This document shows, piece by piece, positions 55,006-64,000 of a DNA stretch of 64,000 nt (positions are counted from its first letter, which is position 1; the number at the start of each line of letters is the position of its first letter). Source of the stretch: Phialophora verrucosa (Eukaryota; Ascomycota; Eurotiomycetes; Chaetothyriales; Herpotrichiellaceae); contig MSED01000014.1 of assembly GCA_002099365.1 (NCBI GenBank), forward strand, positions 1,178,001 to 1,242,000, in the 5' to 3' direction. Made by a program: the position numbers and the translations under genes. The notes below the pieces were generated by a model that saw only the letters and a list, made by a program, of their open reading frames with translations, was not told where the DNA came from and did not search any database.

Positions 55006-58000
55006 CTAGGTGGGTATTCGTTTTTGGTATGCTGAAAAATGAAGCAATACCAACCACAGCGCAATTATGTTGGCAATGTAATGCAACCTGTATGCGTATG
55101 TCATGCCGTACAATGCCGCATACACAGCCAGAACGAAAAACAACAAGTTCGTCGCCCATCTGAATGACCGAACAGATGGTACCATCATGCCACTCGACAA
55201 TGTCTCCACCAAGAGAATGAAGGGCATTATTGACAACACGTTGTGATGTGATGAAAACGGTGTCAGCCAGTGCACCGCCAAATTATGGATCCACACAACG
55301 AGGACCGGTAGGTTGATCGGCAAGACCCAGAGCATTAGAATGAGTATCGAATATGTGTAGTTGAAGAAGTTATGGGCCGGTCCGGATCTAGAGTCTTTCG
55401 CATGCCGCAGCGCCCGCGCGCAGGTGAAAAGCTGTACAATGCAGGCCACAACGTAGGCAAATGGGTAAGGAATGATGGTAGCTACCAGGAACAATAGGAC
55501 AGCTGTGTTGATGACCCGTCGACGAGGTGTGCTTGCCACGAAGGCGGAAGCGATGCCTTTCTCTCTATCGTCGACCTTGTTGTACCGACGCGAGACCAGG
55601 CATGATGCAATGACAGTTGAGTGTAGTAATCCCAGGATGGCGTAATGCAAAACCACACAGGCGCCAACACTGAGCAAGCCTGCCAAAGGAACAAGGAACC
55701 AGAAGAATGTGTCCTGTGATCCGAGCAGCAGATCATTTTGCGCAAAATCGATCACTGTCCCGTTTTTTTGCGAGTATTTCGGTGGTACCAGATGCGCTGA
55801 GCCTGCAGTCGTGAAAGCGGTCGCGAAAAAGGTCATCGATAGCATCAAAACGGGTAGGGGGAGTCGTAGGCTTTGGTCGAGGCTTTCGGAGAAAGAAATG
55901 AAGACTCCGGAGTTATCGTAAACGCGGAACTGCTTTCGCAAGACCATGGCAACGACCAGGAGAGGGAATACCGCAAAGACTGTGCGATACCGAATCACGA
56001 GCTTGCCCAAGCTGCCCGTGAGGTCTGCTCGCAAGCGAATCTCCAAAGACGAGTCACAGGTCGGATCAGACCAAATCTGAAAGCCTACACCAGCCTTCAT
56101 GTCGCGACCATCAATGGTCGGTGGCAGAAACGGTGCTACACCGTGGAGGTTGACATCGCCTTGTTTGAAATTGACGAAGTATTTGGACTCGTAGGGACTG
56201 TCGATATGTTGCCTCACGAGGGGAGTGAACAGTTCTGTATCAGCAGTGCACCCGTGTTGCCGAATCTGCAGGGTATATGCTAGCAGGCTTGATTGGATAG
56301 AAGGCACACGAATTTCTGTCACCATTGGCCGACTAGGTGGAAGCTCCAGATTTAGGCCTCGAAGCAGAAGCATCGGCAAGCTCACGTCAGAAGAAATGAC
56401 GGAATCATCGGCCGAGACGATCTCTGCCTGAGCCCATCCATTGTTGATTTCCGTCGATTTGTCGATTATTGCCACAAACTGATGTTCTTGAAGATCTTGC
56501 AAGTCATATTTCAAGAACGTAAACGGAGATACTTGGTCGAAAGCATTCTGAGACAGTCTTGTTGATGCAGGCAGCTGTATGGCGTCCCCCGTCGGTTTTT
56601 TGCATGCCAGTCGTGTTGCGCTGGGATCTCCAGGTGAGAGATCAAACTGGATGGGTAATGGTGTGGACGTCAAACCCCCCGCCAGTGGGAACGCACTGCA
56701 GAACAAAATTTCCATCTTGTCGAAGCTGCCCTGCTTATCCATTTGTTGGTCCGTCAAAAGTGAGAATAATTTCGAGGTAGTATTGTCCACCGAGGGGATC
56801 GGGAGCAGGATTGCGGACATTTGATCCTGGGCCCCAAGTTGACGAAGGGTAACGTTGTTCTCCTTAGCCACGGCTGACCTCGACCCATCCCCCAACGTGA
56901 GGAGTACTTCATGTGGTGCATCGCGAATGTTCTTTGGTGCATCATCCTCCAGACCAGTCAGAAACCACTTTCTGAATATTCCTATTCGTTCAGCTCGTGG
57001 TTTCGTTTGTGCGGCTCGCCGAACATCAACCACGTCATACAACGAGCGGATGATAACCTTTCGCATTTGATCAGCCCACGTTATGGCCAAATGATCCATC
57101 GAAGTCCAGACATTAGGAATGGTGGAACTGAAGACCGTGAAGCCATGGCTTTCCGGCACGAGCGAAGCAATGTTGGTGTAGTCAGACGGGACAGTTGTGT
57201 CTCGACCTCCTCCAGCGATAGATACTAAAGTCGTATGCCAAAGGGGACTGTTACTCGCCCAGCGCTGCAGATACGAGTCCCGCCAATAATCATTGACCTG
57301 GCGGTACAAGGAAACGACGTCGGCGTCAAAGGAGACTGGAGGTCGTGCATGAGGTGTTGACATTGTAATTATGGTATTGACCGAGTTCGCCTGGTACTTC
57401 GGTGTTACGAGAACTGTTCGTGCAACAATACCACCCATTGAATGTCCGATGAGGATGACCGAGCTTGGATCCGGTAGCTGAGGGTCGCGGTGCAGCCGAT
57501 TTCCGTCGACGTAAAGGGATAGAATGTAGGCTATTGCTTCGTTGACATATTCGGCTTGGTCGAGTAGTGTCTGGCCATGGAAAGCAGACAGGTCTTCGTT
57601 GAAATTAATAGTGAAGAAGTCCAAAGGTCTCACGCCGGCTTTGACAGCCTCAGCATCGTGCCGCAAGACGTTGTGATAGTGGCGGGACGACTCGGATGAA
57701 AGAGATCGCACTTGTTTGTAGCTGCCAGCGTTTCCAGGAATGAAAAGTACGGGAGCACCTCGTAGGCCAATATTGTCTTTGGTGTATTCGTCTACCCCCT
57801 CTTCCCTGTACAGATACAGCGAGTATTTCGTTGCAAAGCGGGAATGCTCCGTGTCGAAGCCGGAAAGTTTGATGTAAGTCGGTGCCATCATAGACATCAC
57901 ACATCCTTGAGGGTCTTGTTGCAGTTGAAACGACGAGCGAACAATGACTAGGAGGGACAACAGGGCGACGGCGGTGGTAATGAGCGTGAGAGGCTGCCAT

Positions 58001-58269
58001 GTCCACGGGCTTGAAGCCTGAGCTCGAATCTTGCGAAATCCTCGTACATCGTTGTCGGCATGGCTGTCGCCCACCTCCTCCTTGGGCTTCAGCAGCATCT
58101 TCGCCGCGTACACCTGGCCAAAGCCCGGACTCGAGGAGGTGATGTGCGCCTCGTGGTTGAGAAGGTGGAAAGGAAACCCCGGGGGGAGGCTGGGCTGGGC
58201 TGGGCTGGGTTGCAGCCAGCCCGGAAAACCTTCCCATCGGAACGCGCGTCGATGCCTCCACTGCGCCAC
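55006..58269 (-). CDS. BST1: GPI inositol-deacylase Bst1 (PGAP1 family)
   Basis: 1087 residues, single exon. Bst1 removes the inositol-linked acyl chain from GPI anchors in the ER, a step needed for efficient export of GPI proteins. A cytosolic lead of about 88 residues is followed by a first transmembrane helix (about 93-112). The lumenal alpha/beta-hydrolase domain carries the oxyanion-side motif VLFIPGNAGSYKQVRSL (about 174-190) and the nucleophile elbow GHSMGG with Ser277. The C-terminal third has several more hydrophobic helices, the typical PGAP1 arrangement. Length fits fungal Bst1 (about 1000-1150). An internal Met at residue 58 (MLLKPKEEVGD) is an alternative start. The lead contains a GGGCT-repeat-encoded Pro-rich stretch. 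Confidence 0.94.
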   Translation of the reverse strand: MAQWRHRRAFRWEGFPGWLQPSPAQPSLPPGFPFHLLNHEAHITSSSPGFGQVYAAKMLLKPKEEVGDSHADNDVRGFRKIRAQASSPWTWQPLTLITTAVALLSLLVIVRSSFQLQQDPQGCVMSMMAPTYIKLSGFDTEHSRFATKYSLYLYREEGVDEYTKDNIGLRGAPVLFIPGNAGSYKQVRSLSSESSRHYHNVLRHDAEAVKAGVRPLDFFTINFNEDLSAFHGQTLLDQAEYVNEAIAYILSLYVDGNRLHRDPQLPDPSSVILIGHSMGGIVARTVLVTPKYQANSVNTIITMSTPHARPPVSFDADVVSLYRQVNDYWRDSYLQRWASNSPLWHTTLVSIAGGGRDTTVPSDYTNIASLVPESHGFTVFSSTIPNVWTSMDHLAITWADQMRKVIIRSLYDVVDVRRAAQTKPRAERIGIFRKWFLTGLEDDAPKNIRDAPHEVLLTLGDGSRSAVAKENNVTLRQLGAQDQMSAILLPIPSVDNTTSKLFSLLTDQQMDKQGSFDKMEILFCSAFPLAGGLTSTPLPIQFDLSPGDPSATRLACKKPTGDAIQLPASTRLSQNAFDQVSPFTFLKYDLQDLQEHQFVAIIDKSTEINNGWAQAEIVSADDSVISSDVSLPMLLLRGLNLELPPSRPMVTEIRVPSIQSSLLAYTLQIRQHGCTADTELFTPLVRQHIDSPYESKYFVNFKQGDVNLHGVAPFLPPTIDGRDMKAGVGFQIWSDPTCDSSLEIRLRADLTGSLGKLVIRYRTVFAVFPLLVVAMVLRKQFRVYDNSGVFISFSESLDQSLRLPLPVLMLSMTFFATAFTTAGSAHLVPPKYSQKNGTVIDFAQNDLLLGSQDTFFWFLVPLAGLLSVGACVVLHYAILGLLHSTVIASCLVSRRYNKVDDREKGIASAFVASTPRRRVINTAVLLFLVATIIPYPFAYVVACIVQLFTCARALRHAKDSRSGPAHNFFNYTYSILILMLWVLPINLPVLVVWIHNLAVHWLTPFSSHHNVLSIMPFILLVETLSSGMMVPSVRSFRWATNLLFFVLAVYAALYGMTYAYRLHYIANIIALWLVLLHFSAYQKRIPT

Positions 58270-58515
58270 CGCGAAACTTTACTTTGTGACAGTTCTCTTG
58301 CCACTCACTGTACTCGTACGAGTACTGGCATTGTCCTCCGCATACTCGGTACTGCCTTCAGGGTACGAGTACAGGTACCTGAGGATCCTTTCCGGATTCT
58401 CATACACGGAAAAAAGTGTCAAAGTCAAACTTCTCGCGGATCTATCTCGCTATTCTGTGTGATGGGACTCGTACATATCGACTGTCGCGTACTCCGTATA
58501 CTTTACGCACTACAA
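58270..58515. other. short intergenic with dense TACTCGTA-type motifs
   Basis: Within 250 bases upstream of BST1 are the 16-bp palindrome (58310-58325), another TACGAGTA at 58364-58371 and TACTCCGTA at 58490-58498. This is the densest group of these motifs in the window. Confidence 0.7.
58310..58325. promoter_or_regulatory. 16-bp perfect palindrome GTACTCGTACGAGTAC
   Basis: A perfect inverted repeat 41 bases upstream of the BST1 start codon, built of overlapping TACTCGTA and TACGAGTA. A dimeric DNA-binding protein is the simplest explanation, but the binding factor is unknown. Confidence 0.6.
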
Positions 58516-59508
58516 TCAAGAGGATGCAACCAGGACGCCTCGATATCTCATCTTGCCCTCTTCCAGTCTCTGGAAAGCGTCCCTGACACCCTCATGATTC
58601 AAGGGAAATGTTTCGATGACTGGTTTGATGTCATGAGTGGCGGCAAATTCCAGCATTTCACGGTGAATCTCTCTGGCGGCCACCAGACTCCCCTGGATCT
58701 TCAACCCGCTCATAATGATGCCCATGTACGGCATTTTCAGATCATCATTGCTGACTGTGAGGGGATAGATCGTCCCCGAGGGTGCCATGATCGGCAGGTA
58801 CAGATTCCAATCCGGCTGTGAGGCGGTAGTGACCAGTAAGTGATCGATGGGTTTCGAGATCTTCAGCTCCCTCTGTCCCCTGGTTGCGACAAATTCTCTG
58901 GCACCAAGCTTCATCGCCTCATCCTTCTTGCTATCGGTGCCGGAGAATACCACCACCTCGCATCCCATCGCCGCCGCGAATTGGATCGCAAGGTGACCAA
59001 GACCACCGACACCGATCACTCCCACCCTGTCGGTCGATTTGACACCGTGAAATTGAAGCGCGTTAAAAACGGTCGCGCCGCCGCACATCAAAGGCGCCGC
59101 ATTCTCCGAAGAAACCTGATCCGGGATCTTGAACAGGAAATCTTCCTTCCATACAGCGTGCGATCCCATCGATCCTTGGTCCAGATTGGCTGTCCCGTAT
59201 ATCTTGCGCTCGGCGCAGAAGGTTTCGGCGCCGCGAAGACATTGTTTGCAGTGACCACATGCATCTTGGAGATATCCCCACCCGACGCGGTCTCCTAGCT
59301 TGAACATTGTCACCTCTTTGCCAAGATTCTCGACGATACCGGTCCCTTCATGACCAAGGCCCATGTCTTGCTCCTTGTAATGGATATCGGTGCCACAAAG
59401 GCCACTGTGTGTGATCTTGACGAGGACCTCTCTAGGGCCGACCTCGCGGTGCGAAGTGGCTTCGTGGACACCCTCTTTGCCTCCCTTGAAGACAGTGAAG
59501 TCCACCAT
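58516..59508 (-). CDS. zinc-dependent alcohol dehydrogenase (MDR family)
   Basis: 330 residues, single exon. It oxidises alcohols or reduces aldehydes with NAD(P). The catalytic-zinc Cys38 is in GLCGTD, with His53-Glu54 in GLGHEGTG. The structural zinc uses Cys84, Cys87, Cys90 and Cys98 (CGHCKQC, FC). The cofactor-binding Rossmann turn reads GVGGLGHLA. The spacing between the first catalytic Cys and the GHE motif is short, a known feature of some fungal members (about 330 residues against 350-375 for yeast Adh). Cinnamyl-alcohol-type or general aldehyde reduction is possible; the substrate is not readable. It lies upstream of BST1 on the same strand and ends 246 bases before its start. Confidence 0.93.
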   Translation of the reverse strand: MVDFTVFKGGKEGVHEATSHREVGPREVLVKITHSGLCGTDIHYKEQDMGLGHEGTGIVENLGKEVTMFKLGDRVGWGYLQDACGHCKQCLRGAETFCAERKIYGTANLDQGSMGSHAVWKEDFLFKIPDQVSSENAAPLMCGGATVFNALQFHGVKSTDRVGVIGVGGLGHLAIQFAAAMGCEVVVFSGTDSKKDEAMKLGAREFVATRGQRELKISKPIDHLLVTTASQPDWNLYLPIMAPSGTIYPLTVSNDDLKMPYMGIIMSGLKIQGSLVAAREIHREMLEFAATHDIKPVIETFPLNHEGVRDAFQRLEEGKMRYRGVLVASS

Positions 59509-61218
59509 TTTGAAAGATTTGGTTGAGAATTGGTATGGGCTGTTTTGCGCCTGATGGATAAGCAGTGACTGGATGTTTGACTGTGAAATGTCTGATCATG
59601 GAAATCAGAACGGCTGCAGTCCCCTACTGTCTTTATATCGATTCGTTTTGCTGGCCGCAACGTACATTACTCACCAAGATCAATTTTTCTCGTTCTACGA
59701 AGTTCGAGTCCCACATGTCCTTGACATCATACTAAGGTCAAAGAAAGCACCTGCATCAAAAGAACCATGGAAATTTCAATTCTGGTGGTGACAGAGCCGA
59801 GCCAGCTTGGAAATCTCGAGGACGCTCCCGCTAGGAGGGAAGAGATAGGCTACTGTAGCGAGCAGATGCATGCAAGTGCCTTGCATCTCGCTCTTGGTAA
59901 GACAGGGGCTCGATATGACATCTTCATATCGACTGAAGCGACGCAAGCGAGCGCCTATGCTTATTGGTGGCATGGACACAGATGACGAAGCAACCGAACA
60001 TTACGGCGTGACGGCCTATAAGTAAAATACGGTACGAAGGTACGTCGCATGTCGATTGCCACCACAGCTTCCCGTAACTGCTAGTCGTATGCTCAAACTC
60101 TTATCGAGAATATGGTCCCATCCGTTTCTGACCGAACTGAGGATCTCAGTAGTGGCCTTACCTTGGCAGAAAGTGACGACGTGCGTGCAGCAGGCCTTGA
60201 TTATCCTAGTGACAAAGACGAAAACTACTGGGCCATCCGGACACCATCCTTCTTCGAGATGGCCCGTCTCTCTAAGAACTATACCCGCCTTCTCTGGTTT
60301 TCCTCGAAAAGCTCTCATTATCAATCGTCGATTTCCTTTGTGTATCACTCATACTCGATAGCGTCAACAGCACCTCATGTCGAATCTCTCGTGTGAGGAG
60401 ATCTATCTGCTCATCGACGGGCGTATGAGCCTCCCCAAGAAATCTCAATCCTACAGATTCACCAAAAGCCCACGTTATCTTCGCCCGAAAAACTCTCTCC
60501 GAGACGTCAACTCGACGTCACAAATATTGGATCTCGGAGTTTATAAGCATCCTCCTCTTCAGATTTCCAAATCTCCCACGCCTCCAAACGAGGCAACCTT
60601 CATCCAACTCTTTTGGTTTCATATCTACTCTTTTCCAAGTACAGCAACTGCGATTACTGTGACAGCTCGAACTGACAATCGGAAATGGAATTCTCAGCAA
60701 GTTCCCGTCGAAGGCAAGGTAGCATGAGTTGCTCTCCTCTGCTGCAGAGCCCTTCTCGGGTCACTCTGCGCTTGCTTATTAGAGACAGTTTATTAATCCT
60801 CCTTGGGTCTCTCGTTTTTTGGTTTACTACAGTCTCCTTCGCAAACCCCGTTCCAAGTATGGCAAGCATACACTTGACATAGTATACCATCTTCCAGGCG
60901 AATGTAATCACAAAATGAACATGAGTCTCACTGGGCACTATGCGTTGCTCAAGGGCAGGAGACTCACAGCTAGGTTCTAGTGCGAGGACGTACATGGGCT
61001 TTGCGACTATCAAAGGAGAAGTACCGTTGTACTAACAGGGCAATTTGTGAATATTATAAAATATTTCGGGCTTGTCGGAAGGGGTTCGTGAGAGCCGTCA
61101 GAAAACGAGGTGAACATAAAAGGAGAGCTGGACGCTTGCAGCCGGGATGCTCGACAGCATAGAATGAGCTGCTTCCAAAACACCTGACAAGTGCTGTCTA
61201 TCAAGCAAGGAAACATCA
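59509..61218. other. intergenic
   Basis: About 1.7 kb between divergent genes. Two overlapping plus-strand frames (60112-60396 and 60377-60727) have protein-like composition but no recognisable motif or splice join, and are not accepted as genes. Confidence 0.45.
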
Positions 61219-62094
61219 ATGATGCAATCGACTTTCGATCTCTCCGAACCAGAAACCCCATGGTCCCTGTGCCCACCAGGCACGAAGTTACACATCCTAA
61301 ACCTGGGGATCATGAGCGTGGATGAGGCATTCCTCCTGCAAGGCGCCAACGGCAGTTCCGGCAGCGATCCTCACCCAACACACCAACGGCGAGACCTAGC
61401 CTACCTAGCGACTCTGATCGAACATCCTCAGGCCGGTCTCATCCTTTACGAAACAGGCGGCCCCGAAGAGATAGAAGAGCACTGGGGCCCCCAGCGTACT
61501 GACCTCTTCCCTCGCACGACTTACGACAAGTCCATACATAGCCTCTCTGCTGCACTAGCCGCCCTCGGCCACAAGATCAACGACATCAAGGCCGTGATCA
61601 TGGGCCACTTGCATCTCGACCACGCCGGCGGGCTTGAACACTTCTTCGGCACCTCTGTCCCCATCTACGTCCACGAAGAGGAATTCAAATACGCGTGCTG
61701 GGCCGTGGCGACTCAGTCCGACGGCGGCGTCTACTTGTCCGATTATCTCTCTCTGGACGGATCGCTGAACTGGCAGACATTCAGCGGCGCCCACGTTGAC
61801 CTCTTCCGCGGTGTCACATTGCACCATTGTCCAGGGCATACGCCCGGTCTGTGCGCCATGCAGGTTAATTTACCACGTGATGGGACGTTCCTTTTCACCA
61901 GTGACCATGCGATTGTCAAAGAGAATTACTATGACGGACATCCACAAGGGTGGTTGGCGAGGGATCATGTCAGTTGGGTGAGGAGCAGCCAGATGCTGAA
62001 GAGGATCCAACGGGCGTTTGGGGCGACGGTGGTTTTTGGACATGATATTGATGTGGTTGAGGAGTTGTGGAAAGCGAAAAGATCGTGGGAGTGA
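61219..62094 (+). CDS. metallo-beta-lactamase-fold hydrolase, AHL-lactonase-like
   Basis: 291 residues, single exon. The dinuclear-metal motif is complete: HLHLDHAGG with His130, His132, Asp134 and His135; His207 in GHTPG; Asp229 in TSDHAIV; and a final FGHD. This HxHxDH...HTPG...SDH pattern with a LILYETGG N-terminal strand is that of N-acyl-homoserine-lactone lactonases of the AhlD/AiiA type and other small lactonases. Members open lactone rings or hydrolyse thioesters and other esters. The protein has no signal peptide and is probably cytosolic. A quorum-quenching or lactone-detoxifying role is possible, and mycotoxin-lactone hydrolysis is a second option. The substrate is not determined. 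An adjacent ATG (61222) is equally possible as start. Confidence 0.85.
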   Translation: MMQSTFDLSEPETPWSLCPPGTKLHILNLGIMSVDEAFLLQGANGSSGSDPHPTHQRRDLAYLATLIEHPQAGLILYETGGPEEIEEHWGPQRTDLFPRTTYDKSIHSLSAALAALGHKINDIKAVIMGHLHLDHAGGLEHFFGTSVPIYVHEEEFKYACWAVATQSDGGVYLSDYLSLDGSLNWQTFSGAHVDLFRGVTLHHCPGHTPGLCAMQVNLPRDGTFLFTSDHAIVKENYYDGHPQGWLARDHVSWVRSSQMLKRIQRAFGATVVFGHDIDVVEELWKAKRSWE

Positions 62095-64000
62095 GCATGG
62101 GAGATGGTGGAGGCACTGGCCTTTGGAGAATATCTTTGAGCGCGTCGAAGATTAACCTAGAAGCGCAGTCGTAGCAATGATAGCATTGTGACAACAATCG
62201 CGAGGCCAGAGCATTTCCGGCATGTCTGCGATTGAATTTTAAAATTACGTCAATCATGTCGAGGCTCAAATTATCTCCAGAAATGTACGTAAAACGCGAT
62301 GGTGGTGGCTTTGGCCGTTTGCGGAGGAGCAGCCTTGCATGAACGCCTTGCCCCATGTAATTTGTTGCGGGCCCGTTGGAAGTCAATCAGCGGCCGTTGG
62401 GTCGGGTCAGGCGCGCCAGGCGGGCGTAGGTGAGTGGTGAACTTTTCCACGCACCGCCAACGGTTGAGATCACCAACCTGATGGTACATACATAATGAAT
62501 CTTGTGGAGTTGTGTCGCGTGCCGCTGGCAGCAATCGCGGAAATGCTCCAGACCAAAACGCGCAGAAGGTCGCTTTCACCTCGAATTGCACTCACCAGCA
62601 CACCAATCAGCTGCAGCGGTTTCCATACTCTTTTCGAACATGGTGCCGGTCAAAGAGAGATTTGAGTGAACGTACGGAGTATAGAGTAATTGATTCATCA
62701 ACGCGGTGAGGTGACCCTGGACGAGAAGTACCTCGTAGATTAAGTGCTAAGACCGCTCGGAAGAGTTAGTAGTCACTAGGAGCTTCTCGATCGCCCTTCC
62801 GGTTTAGGTTTGTGCTCATGCGCTATAACCTCGCGTGGAAACGATAATTGTTCGCGACGGACGTCCGGCTGAGACAAGCCGGAAATGGAGATTCGTGCAA
62901 ATGGGAAGAGAGTGTTGAATGCGAAAAGCTACGAGTACGGGTATATTCGATTGTAGTCAACTTTGCCATGCTATGGGAGATCTCTGTTGTACGGCAGACA
63001 AGGGAGAACGGGTATGACGGCACGCAACAACAATTCAAGGGTCTAGCCGTGATTCTGTGCGTCTTTGACGTGGTGGAACGATGGCAAGGAAGCAGCCTGT
63101 AACTCCCAGATTCTGTCACCGTTCGGAGAGTTTTTGCGTCAACGAGCGTGTCACCCAGCGACCCTGGCAATTCGCCCACAGCGGCCTCGACTCCGTTCCA
63201 TGTGAGATCTTGTGGCCTGTCCCACTTACCAGCGATGTCTTGGACTTGACGGCCTTCCTACGAGGGTACAAGCTACCAGAGCTACTACTCGTACTGGAAA
63301 GATTAGCAAACATGCGAGGCTGAGCGTGTGGCGAGAGAAAACGAAGTGGTAATCGAATTAGACTTGGAACTTCAGCATAGCAATGCCATTGAGCTACCAT
63401 TCAATTGTCTTTCCTCGAGTCCAAGACCATGATCGCATTTCAGACCCAGCAGCCTCAACCTGATCCTGTCCACTCGTGCTGAGGTCAATCTTGACGACCA
63501 TGCACCTGCGAGATGTTGTTGGTTGGGAGCCGGATTGCAACCAGAGAGCCCCTGAACTAGCCAGAGCGTGAAGCAGAGGCTGGAGCAGCGTCCCTAGTGC
63601 GAGCTAGCCGTTCGGGGTGCAGTTGTGGCTTGGGGTTTCCTTGCAGAGGAACAAATGAGAAGCCGCGGCCATCATCTGGGTTTCGGGTGGCTGTGGCCAA
63701 GGGCGTAAGAATAACCAGGGACACCCCTTCCGTTTTTCGGTTGGCCTCTGGTTTGGCCGTCTTTGGCTGTGTTTCTCGCAGCCCGCTTGGAGTTGCTTGG
63801 TGTCTGCCGTCACTCATGATCGTCGACCGGGATGGGGATGCTGCCAGTGCGTGCGACCTAAAATCTGCTTGGTGGTGCAACTGCACCTGCACCATCGAAT
63901 CGTCCCGCTTCTGCAGTGTGCAGTCCCCCATCGAAGCTGCATACATCTTTTTCGCCTGCATCTCGGGTTGTCGCTTTTCTCTCACTTCTCGCTCACCACG
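62095..64000. other. intergenic to window end
   Basis: About 1.9 kb with no supported gene. Contains TACGGAGTA (62673-62681), TACGAGTA (62930-62937) and TACTCGTA (63286-63293). A 142-codon minus-strand frame at 63557-63985 has no recognisable feature. It could be part of a gene continuing outside the window. Confidence 0.45.

Noticed and set aside
59701..59722. GTTCGAGTCCC resembling a tRNA T-loop
   Set aside because: The flanking bases do not form a T-stem, and no acceptor or anticodon arm is found nearby.
60112..60727. Two overlapping plus-strand frames that might be exons of one gene
   Set aside because: Composition is protein-like, but I found no convincing donor/acceptor pair joining them and no family similarity.
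63557..63985. 142-codon minus-strand frame near the window end
   Set aside because: No recognisable domain or start context; could belong to a gene outside the window, but cannot be supported.

Overview
The window reads as nuclear DNA of a filamentous ascomycete (Pezizomycotina). Genes are dense on both strands and carry short introns of about 46-125 bp, with GTRNGY-type donors, CTRAC/CTAAT-type branch sites and YAG-type acceptors. The proteins are typically fungal: a Zn(II)2Cys6 regulator, a SidL/SidF-type siderophore acyltransferase, a DHA1 drug transporter, Cdc4, Hop1, Mer3, Bst1 and AP-3 sigma. I cannot fix the class from sequence alone. All exon structures were spliced by hand and checked for reading frame and family continuity. 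None has been checked against RNA.

Layout. Positions 1-5183 are gene-poor. Next, all on the + strand, come an MFS transporter (5184-7094), an ornithine cyclodeaminase/mu-crystallin protein with a 5-base first coding exon (7828-9311), the siderophore-type N-acyltransferase (10224-12016) and cytosolic leucyl-tRNA synthetase (12318-15785). A heptanucleotide minisatellite separates the synthetase from a convergent CDK10/11-type kinase (16263-17783, -). A small spliced gene (18165-18458, +) ends tail-to-tail inside a Zn(II)2Cys6 regulator (18447-19886, -), which is divergent from an amidase (20523-22375, +). A membrane protein with a proline-rich tail (22796-24277, -) follows. Then come the divergent pair AP-3 sigma (25483-26112, -) and a mitochondrial EngB-type GTPase (26360-28162, +).

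The centre holds cell-cycle and meiosis genes. CDC4 (28979-32254, -) is divergent from HOP1 (33493-35745, +). A disordered orphan (37608-39824, +), a Golgi nucleotide-sugar transporter (40760-42270, +) and the meiotic helicase MER3/HFM1 (42745-47558, +) follow in the same orientation. Hop1 (chromosome axis) and Mer3 (crossover helicase) act in the same meiotic recombination pathway, and both appear intact.

The right part holds an HhH-GPD DNA glycosylase (47766-48890, -), an F-box-like protein (49438-50877, +), a Gag1-like/DUF4050 protein (51695-53089, -), a small membrane protein (53566-54072, -), the ER GPI inositol-deacylase BST1 (55006-58269, -), a zinc alcohol dehydrogenase (58516-59508, -) and a metallo-beta-lactamase-fold hydrolase resembling AHL lactonases (61219-62094, +). 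The last 1.9 kb has no gene I can support.

The main unexplained signals are an octamer, TACTCGTA, and a related 9-mer, TACTCCGTA. Both recur only in non-coding DNA across the window, often near gene starts, and form a 16-bp palindrome at 58310-58325. No CRISPR array, rRNA, tRNA or intact transposon was recognised.
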